Source: Polaribacter sp. SA4-10
GTDB lineage: Bacteria; Bacteroidota; Bacteroidia; Flavobacteriales; Flavobacteriaceae
Length of the DNA: 64,000 bases
Assembly: GCF_002163835.1 (NCBI RefSeq)
Contig: NZ_CP019331.1
Span: 2,703,001 to 2,767,000 of the forward strand
Direction of reading: 5' to 3'
Shown here: positions 24,825 to 33,431 of the stretch, in pieces
How positions within the stretch are numbered: the first letter of the stretch is position 1
Layout: each line of letters begins with the position of its first letter
The notes under the pieces: generated by a model
Database searches by the model: none
The model's input: only the letters and a program-made list of their open reading frames with translations
Told to the model about the DNA's origin: nothing
Translations under genes and position numbers: made by a program

Positions 24825-26099
24825 ATGAGTACACAAAAATTAGCAACAAACGCATTACATGCCGGACATGATGTAACACAAAATGGAGGAACAAGAGCCG
24901 TTCCTATTTATCAAACATCATCGTATGTTTTTAATAGTTCTGAACATGCAGCAAATCTTTTTTCATTAAAAGAATTAGGTTTTATTTACACACGATTAAA
25001 TAACCCTACAAATCAAATTTTACAAGACCGGTTAGCGGCTGTAGAAGGCGGAATTGCAGCTGTAGTTTTTGCTTCAGGAACAGCTGCTATTTCAACAGGA
25101 TTATTAACCTTGTTAAAAGCAGGAGACCACATTGTAGCTTCAAGTAGTTTATATGGAGGTACTTATAATTTACTAAGTGTAACTTTACCAAGATTCGGAA
25201 TTACAACTACGTTTGTAGATGCATCAAATCCTGATAATTTTGCAGCTGCAGTTCAAGATAATACGAGAGCTTTTTTTGTAGAATCTTTAGGGAATCCTAA
25301 ATTAGATGTTTTAGATTTAGAAGCAATTTCTGTGCATTCTAAAGCAGCAGGAGTTCCTTTTATTGTTGATAATACTGTTGCAACACCCGTTTTATTGAAT
25401 CCGATAAAACATGGAGCAGATATTGTAATTCATTCATTAACAAAATATATTGGTGGACAAGGAACTTCTTTAGGAGGCGCAATTGTTGATGCTGGAACTT
25501 TTAATTGGGCAAATGGGAAATTTCCTGAATTTACAGAACCTTCTGCAGGTTACCATGGTTTAGTTTATCATGATGCTTTAGGAGCAGCTGCCTTTACTTT
25601 TAAATTAATTTTAGAAGGACTACGTGATTTTGGAGGCGCTTTAAGTCCAACAAATGCATTTAATATTATTCAAGGATTAGAGACATTACCTTTAAGAATT
25701 AAGCAACATTCTATAAATGCATTGGCATTAGCAAAATGGTTAGAAAAACAAGAGGAAGTTGCATGGGTAAATTACCCAGGTTTAGAAAGTAGTAAATACA
25801 AAACTTTAGCAGATAAGTACTTGCCAAATGGACAAAGTGGTATTGTAACCTTTGGCCCTACAAAAGGCTTTGAAGCAGCAAAAACAATTGCAGACAAAAC
25901 AAAAATATTCTCTTTATTAGCAAATATTGGAGATACAAAATCACTAATTATTCACCCAGCAAGTACTACGCATCAACAATTAGATGAAGCTGCTCAAGCG
26001 GGTGCAGGAGTGAGTCAAGATTTAATTAGATTGTCTGTAGGAATTGAAGATTTAGAAGATTTAAAAGCAGATTTAAGCGCCGCTTTTTCAGAATTATAA
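24825..26099 (+). CDS. metY: O-acetylhomoserine sulfhydrylase
   Basis: The 424-residue product is a Cys/Met-metabolism PLP enzyme (fold type I). It joins O-acetylhomoserine with sulfide to give homocysteine. Motifs are ALHAGHDVTQNGGTRAVPIYQTSSY, YTRLNNPTNQILQDRLAAVEGG, SLYGGTYNL, VDNTVATPVLLNPIKHGADIVIHSLTKYIGG with the PLP lysine in SLTKY, and SLIIHPASTTH near the end. The length of about 425 and the insert after the PLP lysine fit MetY rather than MetB or MetZ. It is the first gene of the SAM-I operon. Confidence 0.94.
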   Translation: MSTQKLATNALHAGHDVTQNGGTRAVPIYQTSSYVFNSSEHAANLFSLKELGFIYTRLNNPTNQILQDRLAAVEGGIAAVVFASGTAAISTGLLTLLKAGDHIVASSSLYGGTYNLLSVTLPRFGITTTFVDASNPDNFAAAVQDNTRAFFVESLGNPKLDVLDLEAISVHSKAAGVPFIVDNTVATPVLLNPIKHGADIVIHSLTKYIGGQGTSLGGAIVDAGTFNWANGKFPEFTEPSAGYHGLVYHDALGAAAFTFKLILEGLRDFGGALSPTNAFNIIQGLETLPLRIKQHSINALALAKWLEKQEEVAWVNYPGLESSKYKTLADKYLPNGQSGIVTFGPTKGFEAAKTIADKTKIFSLLANIGDTKSLIIHPASTTHQQLDEAAQAGAGVSQDLIRLSVGIEDLEDLKADLSAAFSEL

Positions 26100-26113
26100 T
26101 TATAGTAAAATAT

Positions 26114-26141
26114 GTCTTTCAGGTTTTAAAACCTGAAAGAC
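26114..26141 (+). terminator. Perfect 28-bp palindrome between metY and the fusion gene
   Basis: GTCTTTCAGGTTTT followed by its exact complement, then TTTT, lies 15 nt after the metY stop and 16 nt before the next start. It could partly terminate transcription and lower the downstream genes relative to metY, or protect the metY mRNA 3' end. Confidence 0.6.
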
Positions 26142-26156
26142 TTTTAAACAAAAGAA

Positions 26157-29100
26157 TTGAAAGAACAATTACAACATATTAAAATTGGAAATTTCACCAC
26201 AGAAAAAGGTGCTTTAATTCCTGAACTTAATTTAAGTTTTCATGTTTTTGGAAAAGAATTAGGTACAGCTCCTGTTGTTTTAGTAAATCATGCATTAACT
26301 GGTAATAGTAATGTTGCAGGTAATGAAGGTTGGTGGATAGATATTGTTGGTGAAAATAAAGCGATTAACACAGCTGTTTATACCATTTTATCTTTTAATA
26401 TTCCTGGTAATGGTTTTGATGGTTTCTTAATTGAAAACTATAAAAGTTTTATTGCTAGAGACATTGCAAACCTGTTTTTAATCGGATTAAAAGAATTAAA
26501 AATCAATAAATTATTTGCTTTAATTGGAGGTTCTTTAGGAGGAGGAATTGCTTGGGAAATGATGGTTTTGAACACTAAAATTACGCAACATTTTATTCCT
26601 GTTGCAACAGATTGGAAATCTACAGATTGGTTAATTGGAAATTGCCAAATACAAGAGCAATTTTTAGTAAATTCTAGCAATCCTGTTCATGATGCCCGTA
26701 TGCACGCAATGTTGTGTTATAGAACTCCAGCATCTTTTAAAGAGCGTTTTCAACGGTCTAAAAATGAAGATGCTACAGTTTTTAATGTAGAGAGTTGGTT
26801 GTTGCACCATGGAGAAAAACTGCAAGAACGGTATCAATTATCTTCTTATAAATTAATGAATCAATTATTAAAAACAATTGATGTTACAGATAGTGGGAAA
26901 AAGAAGATAGAAATTCTTGATAAAATAGAAGCTAATATTCACATTATTGGAGTTGATTCAGATTTATTTTTTACTGCGGAAGAGAATAAAGAAACGCATA
27001 AAAAGTTAGCATTAACAAAAGACAATGTTACCTACAACGAAATAAATTCTGTGCATGGACATGATGCTTTTTTAATTGAATATGAGCAATTACAAAAAAT
27101 TATTGAGCCTATTTTTAATGAAGACTATAGAGAAAAGAAGATGAAGGTATTAAAGTTTGGAGGGAAATCTTTAGCAAACGGAAAAGGACTGGAAAATGCT
27201 ATAGAAATTATAGTAAGTAAATATAAAAATGGAGAAAAAATTACGGTTGTTGCTTCTGCAAGAGGAAATACTACAGATGATTTAGAAGCTATTTTAAACA
27301 AGGCAGCAAATAAAAAACCATACAAAGAAGATTTTGAGAAATTTAAAGAATATCAATTAGAACCAAATAGTTCTGTTGATTTTTCTAAAGAATTTTCAAC
27401 TTTAGAAACCATTTTTGAAGGGGTTTCTCTTTTAGGAGATTATAGCCAGAAAATTAAAGATACCGTTTTAGCACAAGGAGAGTTGTTGTCTGTAAAACTA
27501 ATAACAAGTTTGTTAGAGAAATTAGGGGTTTCTGCAAATGCTATAGATGCAAGAAAGCTAATTATTACTGATGAAAACTTTGGAAATGCACAACCAATAG
27601 CAGTTATTTCTAAAGAAAATGTGATTGCACACTTTAAGAAATTTGATCCAGAAATTGTACAAGTTGTAACAGGATATATTGCTTCTAATAAGAAAAATGA
27701 AACGACAACTTTAGGTAGAAATGGTAGTAATTACACTGCTTCATTATTGGCAAATTATTTAGATGCAGAAGAATTACAAAACTACACACACGTAAACGGA
27801 ATTTTTACTGCGAATCCAGATTTGGTTGCAGATGCAAAGAAGATTGAGCAATTATCATTTTCTGAAGCGAATGAGTTAGCCAATTTTGGAGCAACAATTT
27901 TACATGCAAAAACCATCATTCCATTATTAGAAAAAAACATAAACCTTAGAATTTTAAATACGTTCAATTTAGAAGATAAAGGCACGTTAATTACAGCAGA
28001 ATCATCATCAAAAGGAATTAAATCTATTTCTACAATTGATAATGTTGCTTTATTAAATTTTGAAGGTAGAGGTTTGTTAGGTAAAGTTGGTGTTGATGCT
28101 CGTATTTTTAAAACTTTAAGTGATCGAAATATTAGTATCAGTATTATTTCTCAAGGTTCTTCAGAAAGAGGAATTGGGTTAATTATTGATGCTGATAAAG
28201 CACAAGAAGCTGTTGCTGCTCTTGAAAAAGAGTTTGAAAATGATTTTTATTCACAAGATGTTAATCAGATTTCAATTGTAAATAATGTTGCAGTAATTTC
28301 TATCATCGGTCAAGATTTAAGTGAGTTTCATCATCCTTATAATGCATTGATTAAAAACCAAATTGTACCCGTTTTATTCAATAATACGGTTACAGGTAAA
28401 AACGTGAGTTTGGTGGTTAAAAAAGACCAATTACACAAAGCTGTCAATGTAATTCATGGTCAAGTTTTTGGAGTTATAAAAAAAATAAATATTGCCATTT
28501 TTGGAAAAGGTTTGGTTGGTGGAACTTTAATTGATCAAATAATTGAAAACACACAAGCTGTTTTAGAAAGAAGAAAGATTCAACTAAATGTTTTTGCTGT
28601 TGCTGATTCTAAGAAAGTGTTGTTAAATAAAGAGGGTGTTTCTAAAGATTGGAAAGAAAATCTTTTAGAAAATGGAGATTCAACTACTTCTATTGATGCT
28701 ATTATTGCATTTGAAAAAGAGCACCATTTTGAAAACCTAATCGTTGTAGATAATACGGCAAGCGTTAATTTTGTGAGTAATTATATTCCGTTTATAGAAG
28801 CTGGTTTCGATTTGGTTTCTTGTAATAAAATTGCAAACACGTTGTCTTTTGATTTTTACAAAGAAGTAAGATCTAAACTAAAAGAATACAAAAAGCAATA
28901 TCTGTATGAAACCAATGTTGGTGCAGGTTTGCCTTTAATTGATACCATTCGTTTATTACATGAGTCAGGAGAAAATATCACTAAAATTAGAGGTGTTTTT
29001 TCAGGGAGTTTAAGTTACCTCTTCAATACTTTTTCGGCGGAGAATGTTTCTTTTTCTGAAACATTACAAGAAGCAATTGATAAAGGTTTTACAGAACCAG

Positions 29101-29561
29101 ACCCACGAGAAGATTTAGGTGGAAATGATGTTGCTAGAAAATTATTAATTTTAGCAAGAGAATTAGATTTAGAAAATGAATTATCAGAAGTAGAAATCAA
29201 AAATCTAATTCCAGAAAATTTAAGAAAGGGTTCTGCAGATGAATTTCTAGGTAATTTAGAATTATTAAATGCTGAATATCAATCTTTAAAAGAGCATCAA
29301 AAACCAAATCACGTTCTACGTTATATTGGTGAGTTAAGTGGAGATTTATCACAAAATAAAGGAAAATTAGAAGTGAAATTAGTTTCCACACCAAAAAGCA
29401 CCCCATTAGGATCCTTAAAAGGTTCTGACGCAATATTTGAAATTTACACAGAATCTTATGGAGATCAACCCATTGTAATTCAAGGAGCAGGAGCAGGGGC
29501 AAGTGTAACTGCAAGAGGTGTTTTTGGAGATATTTTAAGGTTAGCAAAACATAATAACTAA
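26157..29561 (+). CDS. Three-part fusion: homoserine O-acetyltransferase, aspartokinase and homoserine dehydrogenase
   Basis: The 1134-residue product starts at TTG 26157; a stop codon lies 12 nt upstream and no ATG is nearby. Residues 1-328 are a MetX-type alpha/beta hydrolase: NHALTGNSNV, nucleophile elbow GGSLGGG, acid GVDSDLF and base HGHDAF. From residue 329 (internal ATG 27141) comes aspartokinase (VLKFGGKSLANG, TTLGRNGSNYTA, FGATILHAKT, two ACT-like repeats). From about residue 777 comes homoserine dehydrogenase (IAIFGKGLVGG, SCNKIANTLS, VGAGLPLIDTIR, EPDPREDLGGNDVARK). Together they carry out the first, third and acylating steps from aspartate to O-acetylhomoserine, feeding metY. KFGGKS replaces the usual KFGGTS. 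Internal initiation at 27141 is possible. Confidence 0.93.
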   Translation: MKEQLQHIKIGNFTTEKGALIPELNLSFHVFGKELGTAPVVLVNHALTGNSNVAGNEGWWIDIVGENKAINTAVYTILSFNIPGNGFDGFLIENYKSFIARDIANLFLIGLKELKINKLFALIGGSLGGGIAWEMMVLNTKITQHFIPVATDWKSTDWLIGNCQIQEQFLVNSSNPVHDARMHAMLCYRTPASFKERFQRSKNEDATVFNVESWLLHHGEKLQERYQLSSYKLMNQLLKTIDVTDSGKKKIEILDKIEANIHIIGVDSDLFFTAEENKETHKKLALTKDNVTYNEINSVHGHDAFLIEYEQLQKIIEPIFNEDYREKKMKVLKFGGKSLANGKGLENAIEIIVSKYKNGEKITVVASARGNTTDDLEAILNKAANKKPYKEDFEKFKEYQLEPNSSVDFSKEFSTLETIFEGVSLLGDYSQKIKDTVLAQGELLSVKLITSLLEKLGVSANAIDARKLIITDENFGNAQPIAVISKENVIAHFKKFDPEIVQVVTGYIASNKKNETTTLGRNGSNYTASLLANYLDAEELQNYTHVNGIFTANPDLVADAKKIEQLSFSEANELANFGATILHAKTIIPLLEKNINLRILNTFNLEDKGTLITAESSSKGIKSISTIDNVALLNFEGRGLLGKVGVDARIFKTLSDRNISISIISQGSSERGIGLIIDADKAQEAVAALEKEFENDFYSQDVNQISIVNNVAVISIIGQDLSEFHHPYNALIKNQIVPVLFNNTVTGKNVSLVVKKDQLHKAVNVIHGQVFGVIKKINIAIFGKGLVGGTLIDQIIENTQAVLERRKIQLNVFAVADSKKVLLNKEGVSKDWKENLLENGDSTTSIDAIIAFEKEHHFENLIVVDNTASVNFVSNYIPFIEAGFDLVSCNKIANTLSFDFYKEVRSKLKEYKKQYLYETNVGAGLPLIDTIRLLHESGENITKIRGVFSGSLSYLFNTFSAENVSFSETLQEAIDKGFTEPDPREDLGGNDVARKLLILARELDLENELSEVEIKNLIPENLRKGSADEFLGNLELLNAEYQSLKEHQKPNHVLRYIGELSGDLSQNKGKLEVKLVSTPKSTPLGSLKGSDAIFEIYTESYGDQPIVIQGAGAGASVTARGVFGDILRLAKHNN

Positions 29562-29625
29562 AAAAGAAGGTAGTTTTTAGTTGGCAGTATTTCAGTCAAT
29601 TCGGAACAACAAATAACCATTAAAA

Positions 29626-30792
29626 ATGAGCAAACATTTCGAAACAGAAGCAATTAGAGGTCAAACAGAAAGAAGTCAGTTTTCTGAACATTCTACCCCA
29701 TTATATTTAACATCAAGTTTTGTTTTTGATGATGCAGAAGACATGCGTGCATCCTTCGCAGAAGAAAAAGAGCGTAATTTATATAGTAGATTTACAAACC
29801 CGAACACAACAGAATTTGTAGATAAGATTGTAGCTATGGAAAGAGCAGAGGCAGGTTATGCTTTTGCAACAGGAATGGCAGCTATTTTTTCTTCATTTGC
29901 GGCTTTATTAAGTGCAGGAGATCATATTGTTTCTTGTAGATCTGTATTTGGGTCAACACATGGAATGTTTACCAATTATTTACCAAAATGGAATATTGAA
30001 ACTTCTTATTTTAAGGTGAATGAAGTAGAATTAATAGAAAGCTTAATCAAAGAAAACACAAAAATTCTTTATATAGAAACACCAACAAACCCTGCTGTAG
30101 ATATTTTAGATTTAGAATTGATTGGCAAAATTGCAAAAAAATACAATCTTATTTTTATTGTTGATAATTGCTTTGCTACGCCTTATATACAACAGCCAAT
30201 TAAATTTGGCGCTGATTTAGTAATTCATTCTGCAACAAAATTAATTGACGGTCAAGGAAGAGTTTTAGGTGGCGTTACTGTTGGTAACAAAGAGTTGTTA
30301 AGAGAAATCTATTTATTTGCTAGAAATACTGGGCCTGCCATGTCTCCTTTTAATGCTTGGGTGTTGTCTAAAAGTTTAGAAACATTATCAATAAGAGTAG
30401 AAAAACATTGTGAAAATGCTTTAAAAGTTGCAACTTTTTTAGAGGGAAATGAAAATGTAGCATTTGTAAAATATCCTTTCTTAAAATCGCATCCTCAATA
30501 TGAAGTAGCTAAAAAACAGATGAAATTAGGTGGGAATATTGTTGCTTTTGAAATTAAAGGAGGAATTGAAGCTGGAAGCGCTTTTTTAGATAAAATAAAA
30601 ATGTGTTCATTATCTGCTAACTTAGGAGACACTAGAACAATTGTAACACATCCTTCATCTACAACACATGGTAGATTGTCTCAAGAAGATCGTTTAGAGG
30701 TTGGTATTACGGATGGTTTGGTTAGAGTTTCTGTTGGATTAGAACATGCAGAAGATATTATTGCAGATATTCAACAAGCTTTAGAATTATAA
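29626..30792 (+). CDS. metZ: O-succinylhomoserine sulfhydrylase-type PLP enzyme
   Basis: The 388-residue product is a second Cys/Met-metabolism PLP enzyme, of MetZ length. Motifs are SEHSTPLYLTSSF, YSRFTNPNTTEFVDKIVAMERAEAG, IVDNCFATPYIQQPIKFGADLVIHSATK with the PLP Lys in SATKLIDGQGR, and RTIVTHPSSTTH. It would form homocysteine from an acylated homoserine and sulfide. Because the operon encodes a MetX-like acyltransferase, the true acyl donor may be acetyl or succinyl; sequence does not settle this. It is the last gene of the operon, with a strong terminator 22 nt downstream. Confidence 0.88.
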   Translation: MSKHFETEAIRGQTERSQFSEHSTPLYLTSSFVFDDAEDMRASFAEEKERNLYSRFTNPNTTEFVDKIVAMERAEAGYAFATGMAAIFSSFAALLSAGDHIVSCRSVFGSTHGMFTNYLPKWNIETSYFKVNEVELIESLIKENTKILYIETPTNPAVDILDLELIGKIAKKYNLIFIVDNCFATPYIQQPIKFGADLVIHSATKLIDGQGRVLGGVTVGNKELLREIYLFARNTGPAMSPFNAWVLSKSLETLSIRVEKHCENALKVATFLEGNENVAFVKYPFLKSHPQYEVAKKQMKLGGNIVAFEIKGGIEAGSAFLDKIKMCSLSANLGDTRTIVTHPSSTTHGRLSQEDRLEVGITDGLVRVSVGLEHAEDIIADIQQALEL

Positions 30793-30814
30793 TAAATACA
30801 TCAAAAATATAAAG

Positions 30815-30858
30815 CATGAATTATAGACTTTTCTGTTTCTATAATTCATGTTTTTTTT
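30815..30858 (+). terminator. Intrinsic terminator of the metY operon
   Basis: A 13-bp perfect stem CATGAATTATAGA/TCTATAATTCATG (30815-30827 with 30838-30850) is followed by eight T. Confidence 0.92.
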
Positions 30859-30873
30859 ATTACAAAAGTGTGT

Positions 30874-30917
30874 CCTACTATTTTACTATAGTAATCACAT
30901 TAAATTGTGTAATTTTG
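30874..30917 (+). promoter_or_regulatory. Promoter and candidate operator of the Rrf2 gene
   Basis: CCTACTATTTTACTATAG (30874-30891) is an imperfect dyad resembling IscR/CymR-type sites, and TAATTTTG (30910-30917) is a -7 box only 4 nt before the ATG at 30922. The transcript would be leaderless or nearly so. The CTACTA element recurs before the cys operon, which suggests autoregulation by the Rrf2 protein. Confidence 0.5.
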
Positions 30918-30921
30918 TTTT

Positions 30922-31335
30922 ATGCTTTCAAAGAAAACAAAATACGGAATAAAAGCGCTTACTTATTTGGCAAGACAAGAGAATAAAACTCCTGTTTCTA
31001 TTGCTACAATATCTAAAAGTGAAAATATTTCTTTAAAGTTTTTAGAAAGTATATTACTTACACTTCGTAAAAATGGAATTTTAGGATCTAAAAAAGGAAA
31101 AGGTGGAGGTTATTATCTTTTAAAAGAACCTAATGAAATTCAAATGACTTCTATTATGCGTGTTTTAGAAGGTCCAATCTCAATGATTCCTTGTGTTAGT
31201 TTAAACTTCTATGAAAAATGTGAAGACTGCCCTGATGAAAATTCTTGCGCAGTAAATAAATTGATGATTGACGTTAGAGATAGTTCGCTAAAAATCTTTA
31301 GAAACACTACGTTGTCAGATTTGTGTAATTGCTAA
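30922..31335 (+). CDS. Rrf2-family regulator, probably of sulfur assimilation
   Basis: The 137-residue product is an Rrf2 winged-helix regulator: KTKYGIKALTYLARQE and ISKSENISLKFLESILLTLRKNGILGSKKGKGGGYYL form the DNA-binding domain. The later region has CVSLNFYEKCEDCPDENSC, with cysteines in the range where IscR-like proteins hold an Fe-S cluster. Position between the met operon and the cys operon, plus shared CTACTA elements, points to control of sulfate assimilation, possibly sensing cysteine or O-acetylserine as CymR does, or Fe-S status. That role is inference. Confidence 0.88.
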   Translation: MLSKKTKYGIKALTYLARQENKTPVSIATISKSENISLKFLESILLTLRKNGILGSKKGKGGGYYLLKEPNEIQMTSIMRVLEGPISMIPCVSLNFYEKCEDCPDENSCAVNKLMIDVRDSSLKIFRNTTLSDLCNC

Positions 31336-31427
31336 AAAGCCATCTTCTTATTTTATTAAAATGTATTCATTACTAAATCCTTTTAGTAATTGAGTATTCT
31401 TAATTTTTTCATCCTTTTTTTATTAAT

Positions 31428-31524
31428 CTACTAAATCTATAGGGTTTATATATATTATTTTAATTTTATACATTTCAAACTTTAAAAAAACATTAATTTC
31501 GCATACTCTATTGGTTTAGTAGGG
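31428..31524 (+). promoter_or_regulatory. Control region of the sulfate assimilation operon
   Basis: CTACTAAA (31428-31435) and its inverse TTTAGTAG (31515-31522) flank about 80 nt of very AT-rich DNA. TAATTTCG (31494-31501) is a near match to the -7 box, so the second copy lies just after the likely start of transcription, as expected for a repressor site. Similar bases precede the Rrf2 gene. Confidence 0.45.
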
Positions 31525-31536
31525 TATTTAGTTTTT

Positions 31537-31800
31537 ATGATTGTAGAGCAAATGATTTTAAGTAGAAAGGAAGCAGAATCAAATTTTGAAAAAGATATAA
31601 GTTCAGAGAAACCGCTGCGAAGTATTGCAAAGGCATTAAGCTGGAGGATTGTAGGAACTATAGATACATTAATAGTTTCTTATATATTAATAGGCGAATT
31701 TATTTTAGCAGCATCAATAGCTTCTGTAGATTTTTTAACCAAATTAGTATTGTATTTCTTTCATGAAAGATTGTGGAATAAAATAAAATGGGGTAGGTAA
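31537..31800 (+). CDS. DUF2061 membrane protein
   Basis: The 87-residue product matches DUF2061: EKPLRSIAKALSWRIVGTIDTLIVSYILIGEF, then a second hydrophobic segment and FFHERLWNKIKWGR, giving two membrane helices. Members often sit at the head of Bacteroidota sulfate assimilation clusters, sometimes fused or adjacent to cysteine genes; a sulfate- or sulfite-related membrane role is only a guess. It overlaps cysH by one base (TAATG), so it is co-translated with it. Confidence 0.85.
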   Translation: MIVEQMILSRKEAESNFEKDISSEKPLRSIAKALSWRIVGTIDTLIVSYILIGEFILAASIASVDFLTKLVLYFFHERLWNKIKWGR

Positions 31801-32414
31801 TGAGTTTAGATTTAGAGCAAATTAACAAAGAATTAAAAGGTAAAAGACCAGCAGAAATAATTGCCTGGGCTCTTTCTTTAGGAAAAAATGCAGTAATCAC
31901 TACCAACTTCAGACCTTATGAAGTAGCAATATTAAAAGCGGTTACAGATGTGCAAAAAGACATTAAAGTAATTTGGTGCGATACAGGTTATAATACGATA
32001 CAAACCTATAAACATGCAGAAGAAATAATAGAAAAACTGAACTTAAACATTTATTTATATACACCAAAACAAACGGTTGCTCATAGAAATGTTGTTTTAG
32101 GAGTTCCATCAGTTGAAGATCCTAAACATGTAGTTTTTACAGAGCAAGTAAAATTAGAGCCTTTTTCTAGAGCAATGAAAGAGCACCAGCCAGAAGTTTG
32201 GTTTACTAACTTAAGAAAAGGGCAAACTGCATTTAGAGATAGTATAGATGTAGTCTCACAAAGTAAAGATGGTATTATAAAAGTAAGTCCGTTTTACAAT
32301 GCAACAGATCAAGAATTAGATGCTTATTTAATTGAAAAAGGTTTGCCAAATGAGTTTGTGTATTTCGATCCAACAAAAGTAGAAAGTAATCGAGAATGTG
32401 GATTACATATCTAA
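31800..32414 (+). CDS. cysH: Phosphoadenosine/adenosine phosphosulfate reductase
   Basis: The 204-residue product is a CysH-type reductase that releases sulfite using thioredoxin. It has the VIWCDTGYNT block, WFTNLRKGQTAFR (sulfate-nucleotide binding) and the C-terminal catalytic ECGLHI. The CC...CxxC cysteines that bind the 4Fe-4S cluster of typical APS reductases are absent, which is the PAPS reductase pattern. Yet no APS kinase gene is in the cluster and cysN lacks a kinase domain. It is shorter than E. coli CysH (244 aa). Confidence 0.9.
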   Translation: MSLDLEQINKELKGKRPAEIIAWALSLGKNAVITTNFRPYEVAILKAVTDVQKDIKVIWCDTGYNTIQTYKHAEEIIEKLNLNIYLYTPKQTVAHRNVVLGVPSVEDPKHVVFTEQVKLEPFSRAMKEHQPEVWFTNLRKGQTAFRDSIDVVSQSKDGIIKVSPFYNATDQELDAYLIEKGLPNEFVYFDPTKVESNRECGLHI

Positions 32415-32426
32415 AAAGATAAAATT

Positions 32427-33332
32427 ATGAGTCAAGAAACAATAAAAGTAGCTGCTTTAGAAAGTGAAGCAATTTATATTTTTAGAGAAGTTGTAGCACA
32501 ATTTGAAAAACCTGTGTTATTATTTTCAGGAGGAAAAGACAGTATTACGTTAGTGCGTTTAGCGCAGAAAGCATTTTTTCCTGCAAAAATTCCTTTTCCA
32601 TTAATGCATATTGATACTGGTCATAACTTTCCTGAAACCATAGAATTTAGAGATCGTTTGACTAAAGAGTTGGGCGTTGAGTTAATTGTAAGAAATGTTC
32701 AAGATAACATTGACAATGGAACTGTAAAAGAAGAAACTGGGAGATATGCAAGTAGAAATATGTTGCAAACAGAAACGTTATTAGATGCTATTGAAGAGTT
32801 TGGTTTTGATGCTTGTATTGGTGGCGCAAGAAGAGATGAAGAAAAAGCAAGAGCAAAAGAAAGAATTTTCTCTGTAAGAGATGATTTTGGACAATGGGAT
32901 GAAAAAAACCAACGTCCAGAAGTATTTGATATGTTAAATGGGCGTATTGATTTAGGACAAAATGTACGAGTTTTTCCAATTTCTAATTGGACGGAATTAG
33001 ATGTTTGGTCTTATATAAAACAAGAAGATATCGAAATTCCTTCTATCTATTTTGCACACAAAAGAAAAATATTTGTAAGAGATGGTATGATCTGGTCTGC
33101 AGATGATACAGTTGTTTTTAGAGATGAAGAGGAAATAGTAGAAGAAAGAATGGTTCGGTTTAGAACTGTAGGAGATATGAGTTGTACAGCAGCCGTTTTA
33201 TCTGATGCAGTAGATATTGCAAAAGTTGTTGAAGAAATTAGAGATTCTTCTATTTCAGAAAGAGGAGCAAGAATTGATGATAAGCGTTCTGAAGCAGCTA
33301 TGGAAAAAAGAAAAAAACAAGGGTATTTTTAA
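32427..33332 (+). CDS. cysD: Sulfate adenylyltransferase subunit 2
   Basis: The 301-residue product is the catalytic small subunit of ATP sulfurylase, which makes APS from sulfate and ATP. It has the PP-loop LLFSGGKDSITLVRLA, the block MHIDTGHNFPETIEFRD, CIGGARRDEEKARAKERIFS and FPISNWTELDVWSYI, and ends KRKKQGYF. It acts with the GTPase CysN, whose gene follows after a ~100-nt repeat-containing spacer. Confidence 0.97.
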   Translation: MSQETIKVAALESEAIYIFREVVAQFEKPVLLFSGGKDSITLVRLAQKAFFPAKIPFPLMHIDTGHNFPETIEFRDRLTKELGVELIVRNVQDNIDNGTVKEETGRYASRNMLQTETLLDAIEEFGFDACIGGARRDEEKARAKERIFSVRDDFGQWDEKNQRPEVFDMLNGRIDLGQNVRVFPISNWTELDVWSYIKQEDIEIPSIYFAHKRKIFVRDGMIWSADDTVVFRDEEEIVEERMVRFRTVGDMSCTAAVLSDAVDIAKVVEEIRDSSISERGARIDDKRSEAAMEKRKKQGYF

Positions 33333-33334
33333 AA

Positions 33335-33431
33335 TTTGCCTTTAGCAATTGGCTATTAGCCTTTAGCGGAAAATGAAAACGATTACAAACTAAGCTAATA
33401 GCCAAAAGCTAATAGCGAACAGCTAATAAAA
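33335..33431. repeat. Short interspersed GCTAATAG/CTATTAGC repeats between cysD and cysN
   Basis: The spacer holds several copies of the 9-mer GCTATTAGC or its complement (for example TTGGCTATTAGCC near 33351 and AGCTAATAGCCAAAAGCTAATAGC near 33394-33415, which can pair). The units are too short and irregular for a CRISPR array. A role in RNA folding between the two genes is possible. Confidence 0.6.

Noticed and set aside
29197..29547. Antisense 116-residue frame in the fusion gene
   Set aside because: Leu-rich shadow of an AT-rich coding strand, with no start signals; the sense frame has clear homoserine dehydrogenase motifs.
33335..33431. CRISPR-like array between cysD and cysN
   Set aside because: Units are 9 bp, irregular in spacing and in both orientations, and no cas genes are present.
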